From positions 558,001-622,000 of the forward strand of contig WHUX01000016.1 in the NCBI GenBank assembly GCA_015179025.1: DNA of 64,000 nt. Direction: 5' to 3'. Position 1 is the first letter of the stretch. Every line of letters starts with the position of its first letter. Below, one piece after another: positions 11,038 to 22,175 of the stretch. The stretch is from Terfezia claveryi (Eukaryota; Ascomycota; Pezizomycetes; Pezizales; Pezizaceae). The notes beneath the pieces were generated by a model. It saw only the letters and a program-made list of their open reading frames with translations, was not told where the DNA came from and did not search any database. The position numbers and the translations under genes were made by a program.

Positions 11038-11746
11038 GGTATGGAAGGAGGATAAAGTAATACTTCTATATTTGCTTGTTATGCATATGTGCTGCATGGA
11101 GTTGGGCTATGCATTTTGGAGCAGCTTTGGTTTACATATTAATCTTATATTATTATTCGAAGAGGAGTCGGGGTTACTGGTACATATTGGGTGGGATATA
11201 GGTTTGTTGAAAATAAGATTGCAAACATCGGAGTTTACATATTTTTTTTTGGTGCCAGTGCAAACTGCGCTCAAAGTTACACAACCCATCTTCATACGGA
11301 TTACTGTACAAACAACGAGGCTTCATTAAAATTCCGCATGGCCAGCATCATCGATGCTCATTGATAGGATCAGAGCCTGACCCTCGTGCAAGATAAATTC
11401 TAATCGTCTTGGTAGTTAACCAATCGATATCCCTCGAGATGCGAATGGCCCTTTGTCCCTGGCATGAGACTACTTCGTCCCCATTCGTGCCCGTAAAAAT
11501 CAAATAGCAGACATCTCCATGGGTAAGTATGAACTGCCGACGCGATCAGGGCAGGGTCTCACCAACCTGCAGAACTAATGCAAGAATGACTCCCAACTCA
11601 CCCCGCTTCTTTACTTAAGGCCTTCACGGCCCCTTACTCCCTCTTGTCAAACACGACTACCCCCGCCCCTCCCCCCCCCCCTCTTTCGAATTCCACGCAG
11701 CGCAGGCCCCAATTGCAACCTGCTACTCGATTAACTCCAGTGCACC
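11038..11746. other. Spacer and CT-rich promoter of the EBP-like gene
   Basis: No gene recognised. A pyrimidine-rich stretch (about 11635-11690, including ten or more C in a row) lies just before the next ATG, as is common in fungal core promoters. Confidence 0.55.
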
Positions 11747-12490
11747 ATGTCTGTCATTGAAGAACCCCCAATCTCCGTCTCCGCCCTCCTCTCTGACCCC
11801 GTCACCGTCCTCTCCCTCGGCCTCACGGTCGTCCTGCTCATCGCCGCGTACGCCATATCCCTCGTCTCCCTCGCCCCCACCACCACAGCCAAAATCCGCA
11901 CAATCTTCATCTGGCACCTCTTCGATGTTCTCATCCACTTTATACTTGAAGGCTCATTCGTGTACCACTCCCTCTTCAGCTTCGCCACTCCAGAGCAACT
12001 CGAGCTGCAACCGCCACATATTCAATCCCTCCCATATCGTGTCGCAGGGGCGTTGTTTAGCGATGCGCCCATGGCGAGGGTATGGCAGGTTTATGCCAAA
12101 GCGGATTTGAGGTGGGGTGTTGGCGAGCCGAATATTGTTTCGATGGAGCTGCTGACTGTGGTTGTCGCGGGGAGCATTGCGGCGCTGGTAGCGTATATGA
12201 TTGCGAGGGATGAGAAGATGGGGGTGAGAGCCGGAGAGGCGAGGGGTAGGGAAAAGTGGTTCTGGATGGTGGTCCTGGCGACGGGGGAGTTGTATGGGGG
12301 CTTCATGACGTTTGTCCCAGAGTGGATTGTGGGAAGCCCGAGCCTGGTCACAAGTAATTGGGTCTATAAGTGGTTGTATTTGTTCTTTTTTAATACCCTG
12401 TGGGTGTGTTTCCCGGGATGGATCTTGTATGAGGGATATTGTGAGTTGTTGAAGGATGGAGGGAGGGCTGTGGAGAAAAAGAAGGCCTAG
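11747..12490 (+). CDS. EBP/EXPERA-family sterol isomerase-like membrane protein
   Basis: A single-exon gene of 247 residues, the usual size for emopamil-binding (EBP) proteins, which are ER membrane enzymes moving the sterol C8 double bond to C7 in animals and plants. About five hydrophobic helices are seen. Family landmarks are IWHLFDVLIHFILEG (His57, Asp60, His64, Glu68), a loop with WQVYAKADLRWG, Glu134 in the next helix, GELYGGFMTFVPEW (Glu181, Glu192, Trp193) and FFFNTLWVCFPGWILYEGY (Asn216, Trp219). These His and Glu positions are those that line the sterol site in EBP. The tail is Lys-rich (EKKKA), resembling an ER-retention signal. Ascomycetes normally use the unrelated ERG2 enzyme for this step, so the exact substrate is open. 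Confidence 0.85.
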   Translation: MSVIEEPPISVSALLSDPVTVLSLGLTVVLLIAAYAISLVSLAPTTTAKIRTIFIWHLFDVLIHFILEGSFVYHSLFSFATPEQLELQPPHIQSLPYRVAGALFSDAPMARVWQVYAKADLRWGVGEPNIVSMELLTVVVAGSIAALVAYMIARDEKMGVRAGEARGREKWFWMVVLATGELYGGFMTFVPEWIVGSPSLVTSNWVYKWLYLFFFNTLWVCFPGWILYEGYCELLKDGGRAVEKKKA

Positions 12491-13986
12491 GTTTGTTTGT
12501 GAGAGGTAGGAGGGAGGTGGGAGGGAAACAGTGTTATGATGATATTTATGCCTTTTGAGATTGATATTGATTTCGGTGTATGCTTAGGGGATTTTGGCCT
12601 GGTTGCACGGAGGGGAGGGGTAATTGCTAGAGCATGAGCCATGTGCATACCTAGAACGTTCCGGTTTGCACATATATAAATTATTTTATCATTATAAGAC
12701 TTTCTTGCAGAATATCTAAACAGCCTAGGCTTCTGAGGAATATCCACTTCTAGATTCACTCTCGCAGTGAAACCATATCACTAGACCAGGATCAGGATTC
12801 TGACGTCTCGTGCAGTTGCCCTCTGTGGGTCTTGATCTCCATGCCCCCACGCCTCCGTAGCGAAACTGTCGTCAGCGTCGACGTATCCCAGTCGAAGTAC
12901 TGCCGCTATAGAGTGCTGCGACTGAGTGGGTATGAGAATGGTATCATTAAAGTGAGAAGTTACTAATGTATTTATTTCGATCCCGTGTTCCCTAGAACCT
13001 CCCTCCACTTTATGAACCTACCACTCACCTCCTTCATTCGCTTGCAGCTGGCAGCGTAGGGTTTTCTCGGATTCTGTTGCATGATCCTATTCCTCTGGCC
13101 AACATATCATAACTCAGGTGCAGGATTAGTTTACCACATTCCAACATAATATGAGAGGGGCGAGGCTTTTAGGGCTTCTGTTGATTTGGTGATGCTGCGG
13201 CCTGAAAGCGGGATATATGGAGTTGAGGGTAATCAAGCAACAACTGAGGTACGGGAACTCAGACAATCTATTGTCCCTCTGTCTTGCTATTCAGATTTAG
13301 ATGCATGTCCAGGCTGTTTTCCCTGACTCGGCCCTACCCGTCCAGAAGAATGCCAAATCGTCAAAAATGCCATTTTATTCTTTTCTTCATTCATTGTACA
13401 AGAGAGATTGATTTATTTTGCAGCGCTCTCAAAAGCTATTCGAATTTCTCATGTTCTCAGCGTGCAGTTATTGTGCTGGTCGCTGGACCAATCCAATTTC
13501 TCACTACTTTTATTTTTGGGGACGAGAGGGTGGTAGAGTCGGAGCTGCTCTTCGGACAGTTTTTGGCGTCACCCAGGGGCAGACAATAGAAATCTTGTAT
13601 AGTTGGGCAACTGTCGCGTTTCTATTAGGACCAATCAACTTGGTTCCAAAGGTTGTAGAGATCGACATAGGTCAAATAGTGAGATTCCATGGTTGTTAAT
13701 ATAGGTAGTTGCCGCAGGAAGCACGAGTCAGCATTTAATGCGCCCCGCTTTGTCGAGCAATCACGGGGCTACATACAATTTCAACCACCTCCATTTACTC
13801 TCCCGTACTTTCTTGTATATGTTTCCGCTAACGACTCAGAGGGTTGTAGGTGCAAACATCGCGAATACCCAGCACATCTATCATTGACGGTTACGTTTAC
13901 AGTCCTACAGCAGACCACCGGAGCGAACTACCCAACGTCTGAAGCCCGAAAACTCGTCCGTATATCGATACTCATCTAACGCAGAG
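12491..13986. other. Gene-free spacer
   Basis: Downstream of the EBP-like gene and upstream of the HeLo-like/ankyrin gene. Open frames at 13284-13699 and 13689-13979 show no recognisable domains. No repeat of note. Confidence 0.5.
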
Positions 13987-16745
13987 ATGGGAGATACACT
14001 ATCAATTGCCGCATCTGTCTCAGGACTCGTTACCATTTCAGCACAGATTGTCGGAATGGCAAAGGAGCTAGTTGACAAAGTGAAAGATGCACCTGATACG
14101 ATGATGCGAGTAAGGGAAGAGGTAGAGAGCATGCAACCTATATTTTATCAAGTGCAGCTCTTGCTCAATGGCGATGGCGCACGACTGAATCGTGGCAACC
14201 TTATAATGATTTCTGTTCATGAACTTATGTCCACCTTAACTGGATGTGTCATCGTCTACACTTGGTTGGAGAAGAGAGTGAACGAGGTGTGTGGATTCAA
14301 CGACCCCACGACGGCTAGTGCAGCATGGAAGAGAGCAGGAGTGATTACGGATCGAGTCAAATGGGGTCTGTGGAAGCATGAAGACATCATGGTCATTATC
14401 GAGGAACTACGGCAGCAAAGGCTGAAATTGAATTTAATGTTAACTATCATCACTTGGTGAGTTATGCATCGACGGTCTACTTCTAAACTTCAGGTTCCTC
14501 AAATCCACTGCTATCCGAATTGATTTTTTCTCACCTATGGCCTTCAAGCCAATCACTAACGCGTAAATAGCCTGCAGTAGTTAGGGTTCTCCTTTAATAA
14601 GGAAAAAAAAAAAAACTACCGCAGATTTGAAGAGCACCGCTGACTTCTCATTTATGTAGCAGTACCACCGAGGCTTCTGAAGTTCAGGCAGGATTACTGC
14701 AACTCTGTACAGGAATTTTGCAATCGAACAATGCACAGTCAGTCTTAAACTGGGATCGTCAAGATGAGCAGGCCCGGGTTGATAATTCCGCAGTGTCGAC
14801 CCGCCTATCCTCTGCTAGCAGCCACCCCTCAGATAATCGTGGCACATCTGACAATACCTCCATTATGTCCCAGCGGAGTACCTTCTCTTTTCGATTAGGG
14901 CGACCTGCCTATATAGAGGATCTTAAGGCATCAAGAGCATACAAGCGGCTCAGACATTTTGGTCGAGGGATTGATTCAAGTGCCGAATCGGTTTTCTCAA
15001 TTGACAGCGATGGTACTGGCAGTTGGTCAATGCTCTCCGATATCACATTGGGGGATCTTTCGGTCTCACAGATCGCGATACTGAACCTTCCCATTGGATT
15101 GGCCGATGTCTGTAACCCCAAGCCTTTCCAAGAACCGAGTTTAATAGGGACACATAGACGCCATAAGCCCCGTTGCAAATGGTCTTCTCGAGGGCGGATA
15201 CATAATGCTATTGAGAACGGCAATGGATTTGTTGTTAGGGCTTTGCTCTCTATTGGAATGGATATTGAAGAGCTTGATTCAAATAATCGAACGCCTCTTA
15301 TACATGCTGCCGTGAAGGGTCAGGAATCTATTTGCAAACTGTTATTAGAGAGAGGCGCAAATGTCGAGGCATTGAAGGCTTTCACAAGTGACATGAATAT
15401 CAACGAGAGATCCGAATTACTTGAGCCTCTAATTTACAAAGCTATGGACGATGGCTCAAGGGCAGTAACGGCCTTGAGGTTACTGGTGCTCATGGCCCTT
15501 GGAACCAATTATGGAGATGACAGTCGGTCTAGCCGGTCCATGATCAATGTTGCGATTGAGATGATGTATGGGCTTGCAGTCCGTGCGATTATACACCTTG
15601 AGCCAGGGGTGCTTATGGAGGTTGATATAGAAGGTCGAACACCGTTTGCTTATGCCTACCACCTACGGCGGAACAAAATCTGTGAAATGCTACTCCAAAA
15701 TTCTGGGTTGGACATACAGACAGCAACTGAAGTTGTAAAATCGGAGGGCGACTTCGCTAGACGTGTCCGTATGGCCATTGAGGAAAAATGTCAACACCTT
15801 CTCTGGTTCCTACTTGAAATGGTTGAAAAGATCGGCGCCAAAGGTCAAACACCGCTTGCTCACGTTGCTGAAGCAGTTTCTGGACATATTAACTACAAGT
15901 CATGGAATTACATTTGCGAAAACGAAGCATCTAGAGCGAATACCGAGGCTGAGGAAAAGATCAAACCGAAGCCAGGTTCTCGCCGATGCATTGCTACAAG
16001 CATGCAGGAGTTAATTCAAGAGTTAATTGAAAAGGACTATAGGTCAATTCTAGTGTTACTGTCATTGGTAGAGGCACGTGACGCCGAAGGCTGGACTCCA
16101 CTTGCTTCAGCAGCATTTACGTACAACGAAGCTCTATGCGAGTTTTTACTAGCAAATGGTTGTACCTTATGCCTCGACACTAGCCAAAAGGAACACTTGA
16201 AATCCGAACTTTCGTGCCGTATCCATGATGCCACACGGGTCGGTTCTAAGACTGCTTTGCAGCTACTGCTAGATATGGGAGCTGATATCAATGAGAGAAA
16301 TTCATATGGCGAAACAGCATTGCTAGAGGCTGTTTCCAATAACAGTCTGTCATGTGTTAAAATACTAATCAAAAGGGGAGCAGACGCTACAATATCAACT
16401 ATAGAAGGCGAGAGTATACTGCATCGTGCAGCATGGCGGTCTATCGACAGCGGTATGATGAAGTTTCTTCTTGAACATGTAGCGGAAACTCAAGACTTGG
16501 TTAATGCAAAGGATACCGACGGCGACACTCCACTTCATGACTGCAGTCGTAATAATCATATAGCTTCAGAACATGCAAGAGTTCTACTCAGGGCTGGCGC
16601 ATCAATCACCATCAAGAACAATGCCGCGGAAACGCCCTACCGGTGTGCACGGGATCAGAGGCGGAAAGAACTCACAAAATACCTATGGTCTCAACTTTCA
16701 CGCAAGCAAAAGGAACAAGAAGAGCCTCAATCTTTCAATTGGTGA
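13987..16745 (+). CDS. HeLo-like N-terminal domain plus ankyrin repeat protein
   Basis: Exons 13987-14456 and 14660-16745 with a 203-nt GTGAGT..TAG intron give 851 residues; the junction creates Cys157 in phase. The N-terminus (MGDTLSIAASVSGLVTISAQ, then KELVDKVKDAPDTMMRVREE) fits the helical N-terminal domain of fungal STAND proteins (Helo_like_N, PF17111), related to the cell-death HeLo fold. A long linker contains EDLKASRAYKRLRHF and WSMLSDITLGDLSVSQIAIL, a conserved segment of these proteins. From about residue 345 there are seven or eight ankyrin repeats, the clearest being NRTPLIHAAVKGQESICKLL, YGETALLEAVSNNSLSCVKI and DGDTPLHDCSRNN. No NACHT or NB-ARC domain lies between them. A role in self/non-self recognition or programmed cell death is inferred from the family. 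A GTGAGA follows the stop-proximal Trp, so a further 3' exon cannot be excluded. Confidence 0.8.
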
Positions 16746-17597
16746 GAGAAGAAATACACCATGAGTTTTGAACTCCAGCATCTAGGTACAATATTTAGAG
16801 ATATCTTCATCTGAATTTCTTTTTGCAGATCGCCAAAGTTGCAGGATGGAGGTAGTGGAGACAAGCATATACTGCTTTTGGAGGCCTGAGGTTGTGGAGC
16901 TGAAATACAGGACAGTAGTGGAGGTCACTAGTTTTATGCACGTTGAGGGGGATTTCCAGGAAGGGGTGAATGTTTTCAGTCATGCTTTATCTTCTCGTAT
17001 ACAAATATGTCGAATTTGGTTGAACCCCCCCCCCGTTTTTTCTTTGTTTTGTTGATTTGTTATACTGTCAGCTTGTTTATTTCAGATTTTCATTCTGTTT
17101 CTATATTCGTTTCGGGGGGTGCATTTGAGAGCTATTTGTTTTTCGGAGAGAAGAAAAATCAAGGGATGTTGATACCCTTGGCAAGAGCGTACCGAAGATG
17201 CAATGGTATTTGGACGTGATTATACGTATGGGGGTTATATCGGGGTAACTAGCATACTTATTTCATATATTTCGAGTCAAGGGCAGGCTGCTTCCTTGCG
17301 GGTAGCGTTAAGAGTGGAACTCCTCATCCATCAATTCTAAACGTCAGGTATACCAATAGTCGTATTTGTAGCACATTTAAATTACAATAGCTAGCAAAAC
17401 ACTTGGTTTCATCGCACTCATAACATCGTAGGACCAAAACAACTCCATGAGGTATAATAGATAGGTATGTAACATAAGCCTCCTTCCTCCCCCACCTGTC
17501 AATCATCCCGTCAGAGGTCCCAATTAACCAAGCACTAAGCTCCCCCCCAGCTTACGTTCCAATATTGCCGTTCATCCAAATATCCTATACTCCGTCT
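16746..17597. other. Spacer between convergent genes
   Basis: 3' side of the ankyrin gene (+) and of the Lys/Glu-rich frame (-). A short C run is present at 17027-17035. Short frames only. Confidence 0.5.
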
Positions 17598-19121
17598 TTA
17601 ATTCCCAGATTTCCTTCTCGTCTCTTCCTGATTCTGACCTGCCATAGAGAATCTCGCCATCGCTAGAACCTTCTTACTCCACAAGGAGGAAGAAGGTGGT
17701 TGCTGCGCCTGTGCCTCCTTCTCCTTCATCTTCCTCCGTACCTCAACATCCTTCTCAATATCAAACCTCATGCTCCCAACAGGTGCTGTCTTCGACCTTG
17801 ATTTGTGTTCTTTTTTCTCCTTTTCTGTGATAGGTTCCGTATTTTGGCGGCGGAGATTATCCTTTTTCCCCTTGTCATCTTTATGTTTCTCCTCCCTGTG
17901 TTTTTTTGGTCGCCCCTTCTCCTTTCCTTTCTCCACAGATCTACTGCTAGATTCGTAGTGGTCTTTGTCCTTGGTGGACTTGTGTGTTGAGTGGTGCTTT
18001 GAAGGATTTTTTTCCCCCTCTTTGCCTTCTACTGCCTCCTTAACTTCTTTCCTTTTTTTCCGCCTTTCCTTCTTTGCTGCTTCATCCTCGGTAGATACAG
18101 CAGGAGCAGCCACAATCCCTTCAACTGGGGCAGTTTCCTCTCCCTCTTTGACTTCAGGACTCTCTCCTACACCCGCTGGCGGGGTTTCCTCCTTTCCCTC
18201 CCCAGGTGGCTCTACAGCCAGAGATTTCTCGCTCTGTTTCTCGGTAGTCTCAGGGTTTTTCCCTTCTACTGTCGCTAGTGCACCCTCTTCTGATATTCCT
18301 TCCAAGTCTTTCATTTTGCCCTCTTTCACCTTCCGTTGCTCCCTTTTTCGTTTTCTCCTATCTTTGTCATCCTCCGACAACGGCTTACTCCTACTTTTCA
18401 TATTACCATCTTCTCCCTTGCTAGCCCTGTTACGTCCATGTTGCAAATTGACCACACTGCGGTTTTTCTTCGGTACAGGAATTGCTATAAATGGCTTGAC
18501 CGTTTTTTTCTCCGCGTTTTCCCAGCCGTTGAGGATCTGTGGCTCTCCGAGGCCCCAACTAAATTTCTTCTGCTTAACCGAAGATTGTGGAGCGAGGGGT
18601 GCAGCCCGCATTTTTGCCGACAATCCACGCCCCTTCGTGAGCCCAGAGCCGACAAACTTCCCTCTTTCCCGTTCTTTTTCCTTTTTTCGTCGATGCCTGT
18701 CTGCCTTTGCCTCTGCGGCTGCAGCTGCGGCTGCCGCATCGATCTGATCCCTTGAAGAGTGTTTCGACTTGACGGAGGCACTGGATTTCGGTTCATCTTG
18801 TTCAGGACTTGCACCGGTTTTCACTACCTTAACCTCTAAGGTCTCCTCTTCTCTTTCTAGATTATTACCATTTTCAGTCCCTTTCGCAATTGCTTCGCCC
18901 TCTTCAGCGTCATCCTCCAACTCCTCAATCCTTCCAACATTCTCATCTATCTCTCTCGATCTTCGCTTCTTCGCCTTGTCCTTCTTTTCGCCACCGCCAT
19001 GTTCCCTACGTTTGGAGCTTGAAGACCTCCCTTCCCTTTCTTTTGCCCTGGCCTCGGGTGTCATCTCCCCTCTGCCCCCAGACATAGTTGCGCTTTCCTT
19101 CAATGGGGCTGGTGGAAGCAT
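17598..19121 (-). CDS. Lys/Glu/Ser-rich disordered frame, overlapping the upstream ORF by one base
   Basis: A 507-codon open frame from the ATG at 19121. Highly charged and predicted disordered: many KKERRKKRKE and KEKKEHKSRSK-type blocks, an Ala run and a few more ordered motifs (KKFSWGLGEPQILNGWENAE, PFIAIPVPKKNRSVVNLQ, ending SLWSKKVLAMARFSMAGQNQ). No family recognised; basic composition suggests a nuclear or nucleic-acid-associated protein. The frame begins exactly where the upstream frame (19121-20443) stops, as TGATG, so it may be the second half of one protein separated by an unseen intron or sequence error, or a second product of the same transcript. The first good Kozak-like start of its own could also be the ATG fourteen codons in. 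Confidence 0.6.
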   Translation of the reverse strand: MLPPAPLKESATMSGGRGEMTPEARAKEREGRSSSSKRREHGGGEKKDKAKKRRSREIDENVGRIEELEDDAEEGEAIAKGTENGNNLEREEETLEVKVVKTGASPEQDEPKSSASVKSKHSSRDQIDAAAAAAAAEAKADRHRRKKEKERERGKFVGSGLTKGRGLSAKMRAAPLAPQSSVKQKKFSWGLGEPQILNGWENAEKKTVKPFIAIPVPKKNRSVVNLQHGRNRASKGEDGNMKSRSKPLSEDDKDRRKRKREQRKVKEGKMKDLEGISEEGALATVEGKNPETTEKQSEKSLAVEPPGEGKEETPPAGVGESPEVKEGEETAPVEGIVAAPAVSTEDEAAKKERRKKRKEVKEAVEGKEGEKNPSKHHSTHKSTKDKDHYESSSRSVEKGKEKGRPKKHREEKHKDDKGKKDNLRRQNTEPITEKEKKEHKSRSKTAPVGSMRFDIEKDVEVRRKMKEKEAQAQQPPSSSLWSKKVLAMARFSMAGQNQEETRRKSGN

Positions 19122-20443
19122 CAACTTTTGAGCTTTGTTGTCCTTTTCGGTCGGAGGTCACCCCATCCGGGGGATATATAATCTGTCCAATCATCGCTCT
19201 GTTTCTTCTCCCTCTTCTTGCTCTCGTCGCGGGAACCACGTGACACCTCGGCGCCAGTCGTATTCCGCCTACTCAAGCTGCCTAGAAATCCCATTTCTTT
19301 CGGCCTATCCCTAGATGCTTTTGAGTTGCGATTATTCGAGGATTGTAGAACTCCAGAGCTTTTCGGTCTCCCAGACCAAGAGTTAATATTCGAGAAGAAT
19401 TCCTCCGAGTCAGCACCCCAAAACCCTCCCGATTGTTTCTCGCCTTTCGCTTTTAGCATCCTCGGCCCACCGCCTCCGCGCATGCCTCCGCCACTCCCAC
19501 TCAACATGTTCATGGATGCGTAATATTCCTGCTCTGACAAGTTTTGGAATTCCAAGGGTCCCATTCCCATACCCTTTTGCTGTCGCTGCTTCATGTATGC
19601 CTGCTTTTCAGGACTTACATTGAGGTTATTTTGCTGCGCGAGTAGATAGTAATTGACATTGTTCGTATGTACTCTTTCCTTCTCTTCTGCCGCTGCAGCT
19701 ATCATAGTCTCAAGCTTTGACAAGCTCCCTTCTATCCGCCCCAGGCTGGAACTTCCCAGCACCGTAAGCATCAGTGTGATAGCCCCGGTATGATACGTTA
19801 GCTTGGAACGTATGGCGTTCACCCGCTGTACCCCTTCTTGAGCAAACCTGTACCGATCAATTGCCCCAGTTGGCCGGCCAACAAATAGTTGCATGATGCC
19901 ACCATTACCCCGGCCCTTGGGTTTGACGGGGATGTCATTGAGACCCTGGTGCTCCTCAAGGAGTTTATCAAAGCTCTGAAGGACACCGCGACATCCTGCC
20001 GCGAGTTGAGCAATGTCTGCGCGAGTTTTGGGTGGGAGGTGGGGTGAGATTGCTGGTGAGTTGATTTGATGTACTACATTCGGGGTGGCACCATCTGGTA
20101 CTGTCGAAGCAACATTGCAGTCTCTGTTGGTCTTCACTATTGCTGAGTCATTTCCGTTACTCTTATCTGGGGACGCAAGCTTCTGAGCACCAGCTTCAAT
20201 CGCAGCCGGCGCGGTGGGCGGCGCCGGAGAGTTTGTTTCAGCAACCGTCCCATTTCCCCCCGCAGCAGCAAACAGTGGTGATTTTGTCAAAAAGTCTAAA
20301 TGTGATAACGCCGTTTGCAGTGCCAATAATTCGGATTTTGCTTCCCGAAAGTGGATGGGCGCGAGGAGACATCGCTCGTAGAGGTCTTGTGCATAAGTTC
20401 CGAGTGAGAGAAGGTCTGCGATGATGGGGGCTGCGAGTGCCAT
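19121..20443 (-). CDS. Helical N-terminal (HeLo-like?) protein of unknown function
   Basis: A 440-codon open frame starting at ATG 20443 and ending with TGA at 19123-19121. The first 60 residues (MALAAPIIADLLSLGTYAQD, then LLALQTALSHLDFL) and the later helical part (LAAGCRGVLQSFDKLLEEHQ, RYRFAQEGVQRVNAIRSKLT, YHTGAITLMLTVLGSSSLGR, IEGSLSKLETMIAAAAEEKE) have the pattern of the fungal HeLo-like/NACHT N-terminal helical bundles, with an Ala/Pro-rich insertion between. The C-terminal 150 residues are Gly/Ser/Lys-rich and disordered. The gene has no visible intron. It may continue into the next frame (see that entry). Assignment to a named domain family is tentative. Confidence 0.6.
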   Translation of the reverse strand: MALAAPIIADLLSLGTYAQDLYERCLLAPIHFREAKSELLALQTALSHLDFLTKSPLFAAAGGNGTVAETNSPAPPTAPAAIEAGAQKLASPDKSNGNDSAIVKTNRDCNVASTVPDGATPNVVHQINSPAISPHLPPKTRADIAQLAAGCRGVLQSFDKLLEEHQGLNDIPVKPKGRGNGGIMQLFVGRPTGAIDRYRFAQEGVQRVNAIRSKLTYHTGAITLMLTVLGSSSLGRIEGSLSKLETMIAAAAEEKERVHTNNVNYYLLAQQNNLNVSPEKQAYMKQRQQKGMGMGPLEFQNLSEQEYYASMNMLSGSGGGMRGGGGPRMLKAKGEKQSGGFWGADSEEFFSNINSWSGRPKSSGVLQSSNNRNSKASRDRPKEMGFLGSLSRRNTTGAEVSRGSRDESKKREKKQSDDWTDYISPGWGDLRPKRTTKLKS

Positions 20444-22175
20444 CTGTTTATGTTGCGGAAAGCCCCTGATGTGCTAAGCAAGTAAACAGTCTCCCTCCCT
20501 CCCGTTGGTAGGGAGTGAGTGGGCTGTAGATCAGAGCAGTGCAGTCTTTGGTTATAACTATTCGATATTCGTTTCCGGCGACTCAGCTGCGTGTGGCTGC
20601 TATAACTGGCTGGACCGGAATGTCCTGGACTGGCTTGCTTTGGAGCTCGAGCACAAGAGCTTGATCAAGCTGTGGGGACGAACGAAACGATCTATGCCAC
20701 CAATAGAGCTAATTTTTGTCACTCACTCAGTTCCTGCTGCTGTACTCAGACAGTGAAATGACAAAAGAGCAGTTGGTTTGGATATAATGAGGTATATGAA
20801 ACGCCAACCACAAAGGAAAAAAAAAGAAAATATAACCATTTGCAAGATCTAATATGTATTCCAACAGTGCGGCTTCGTCCGATCACAATAATAGATCTAG
20901 AGCACCTGCTGTATTGCTGTAATGCCTAAACGCAGTCATTGCCAGATCAACAAGCTCAGTTGAGATTGCCGGATTTTAGGCGCAATGTATTGCACACCGA
21001 CACATACATACTGTGCACACACGAGAATCGTTGTTGACGATGTCTATCGATGACCAAACGTACTTCAAATTTCGAAGACCTCACCCCCCAATGGACCCAA
21101 TTGGACCAGTGAATATCCCGCCCGCCTGTGCCCACTGCAGTGCCAGCAATGATAGCTCGCCTGCAGGCTAATCCAGTTATACGCTAGTATAAGCGACCAG
21201 CGAATCGTGAGGTGAAAAGAAGCCACCCTATTGGGTCGCCCATTCCATGCCCCGCTTGATATCTCCTGGCGAACAGGTCAATTGGAGGAGCGTCGATGGG
21301 CTTATTCTTTCTGTATTGCTTCGGGTGCATAGTCCTCTCCGCGATCCGTACCTATTCGGGTATGCATGCTCCAACCATATCCATGGCCATCTGTTACCGG
21401 AAAATAAGTATCGTGTCTTGAGGATCTAGAAGGAAGTCAGCTCGCCTCGGTAGTCCCTTCTACATACTTTGTAGTCCCCTGATATACTGTATATAGTCCC
21501 CTGATATACTGTATATAGTCCCCTTAACGACTAAAGAAAACCATCACCATACCACAACCTACTTGATGCCCAAGATGCCATTCCCCTGACACCAATAAAA
21601 TTGTGTTTCCGATGTTCACTCAGTGTTGCCTTACCAATGGAACTGTAAATCCACGAAGCTGTAACTGCATATTGAAGATTTAGAAGAAAGGATTCTTCAA
21701 GCTATGTAAAAAAATGGGATGGTTAGATACATGAGGATTGGGAAGTCGCTGCGTTTGTACATATGTAAGAGGTTTAGGAGGCTTGGGTTAGTTTTGCTTC
21801 ATAATCTTATAAGGTATTTAATTGATTCTTCGCCCCGATCGTTGAAAGACTAGAAAGGAAATTTCAGTTCACGAGCACAGCAAAGTTAGTACTATCAACA
21901 CTGCACTAGCCATTCCAGATATCAAGATTCCGCGACTCAGGGTAATTTGCGTTTCCAACGGTGAACGAAAGAATTTATTTGTGAAAAACCAATTTAACGC
22001 TAAAAGAATGCAATATTATAGTAAAAACAAGGCCTAGAACACCAAACTCCCTAGGCAATATTACACAATATATTATCAATACAAGCCGCACAAAAGCTCC
22101 AGATCTGACATGCAGATTTCCCGTCTGACACCTTCCGAAAAATGCTTCGTCCTCTTAGGGCAGCAGTCAGTGGAA
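20444..22175. other. Gene-free spacer with a 22-bp tandem repeat
   Basis: Upstream of the minus-strand double frame and downstream of the iron enzyme gene. It contains the 22-bp repeat at 21472-21525; nothing else is recognised. Confidence 0.55.
21472..21525 (+). repeat. 22-bp tandem repeat, 2.4 copies
   Basis: Two perfect copies of TAGTCCCCTGATATACTGTA+TA followed by a partial TAGTCCCCTT. Non-coding. Confidence 0.9.

Noticed and set aside
16746..16860. Extra 3' exon of the ankyrin gene after GTGAGA
   Set aside because: A donor and a CAG acceptor exist, but the following sequence shows no ankyrin or other motif; the stop at 16745 was kept.
17770..19131. Plus-strand Ser/Phe-rich frames up to 260 codons
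   Set aside because: Antisense shadows of the Lys/Glu-rich minus-strand frame; composition mirrors AAG/GAG codons.
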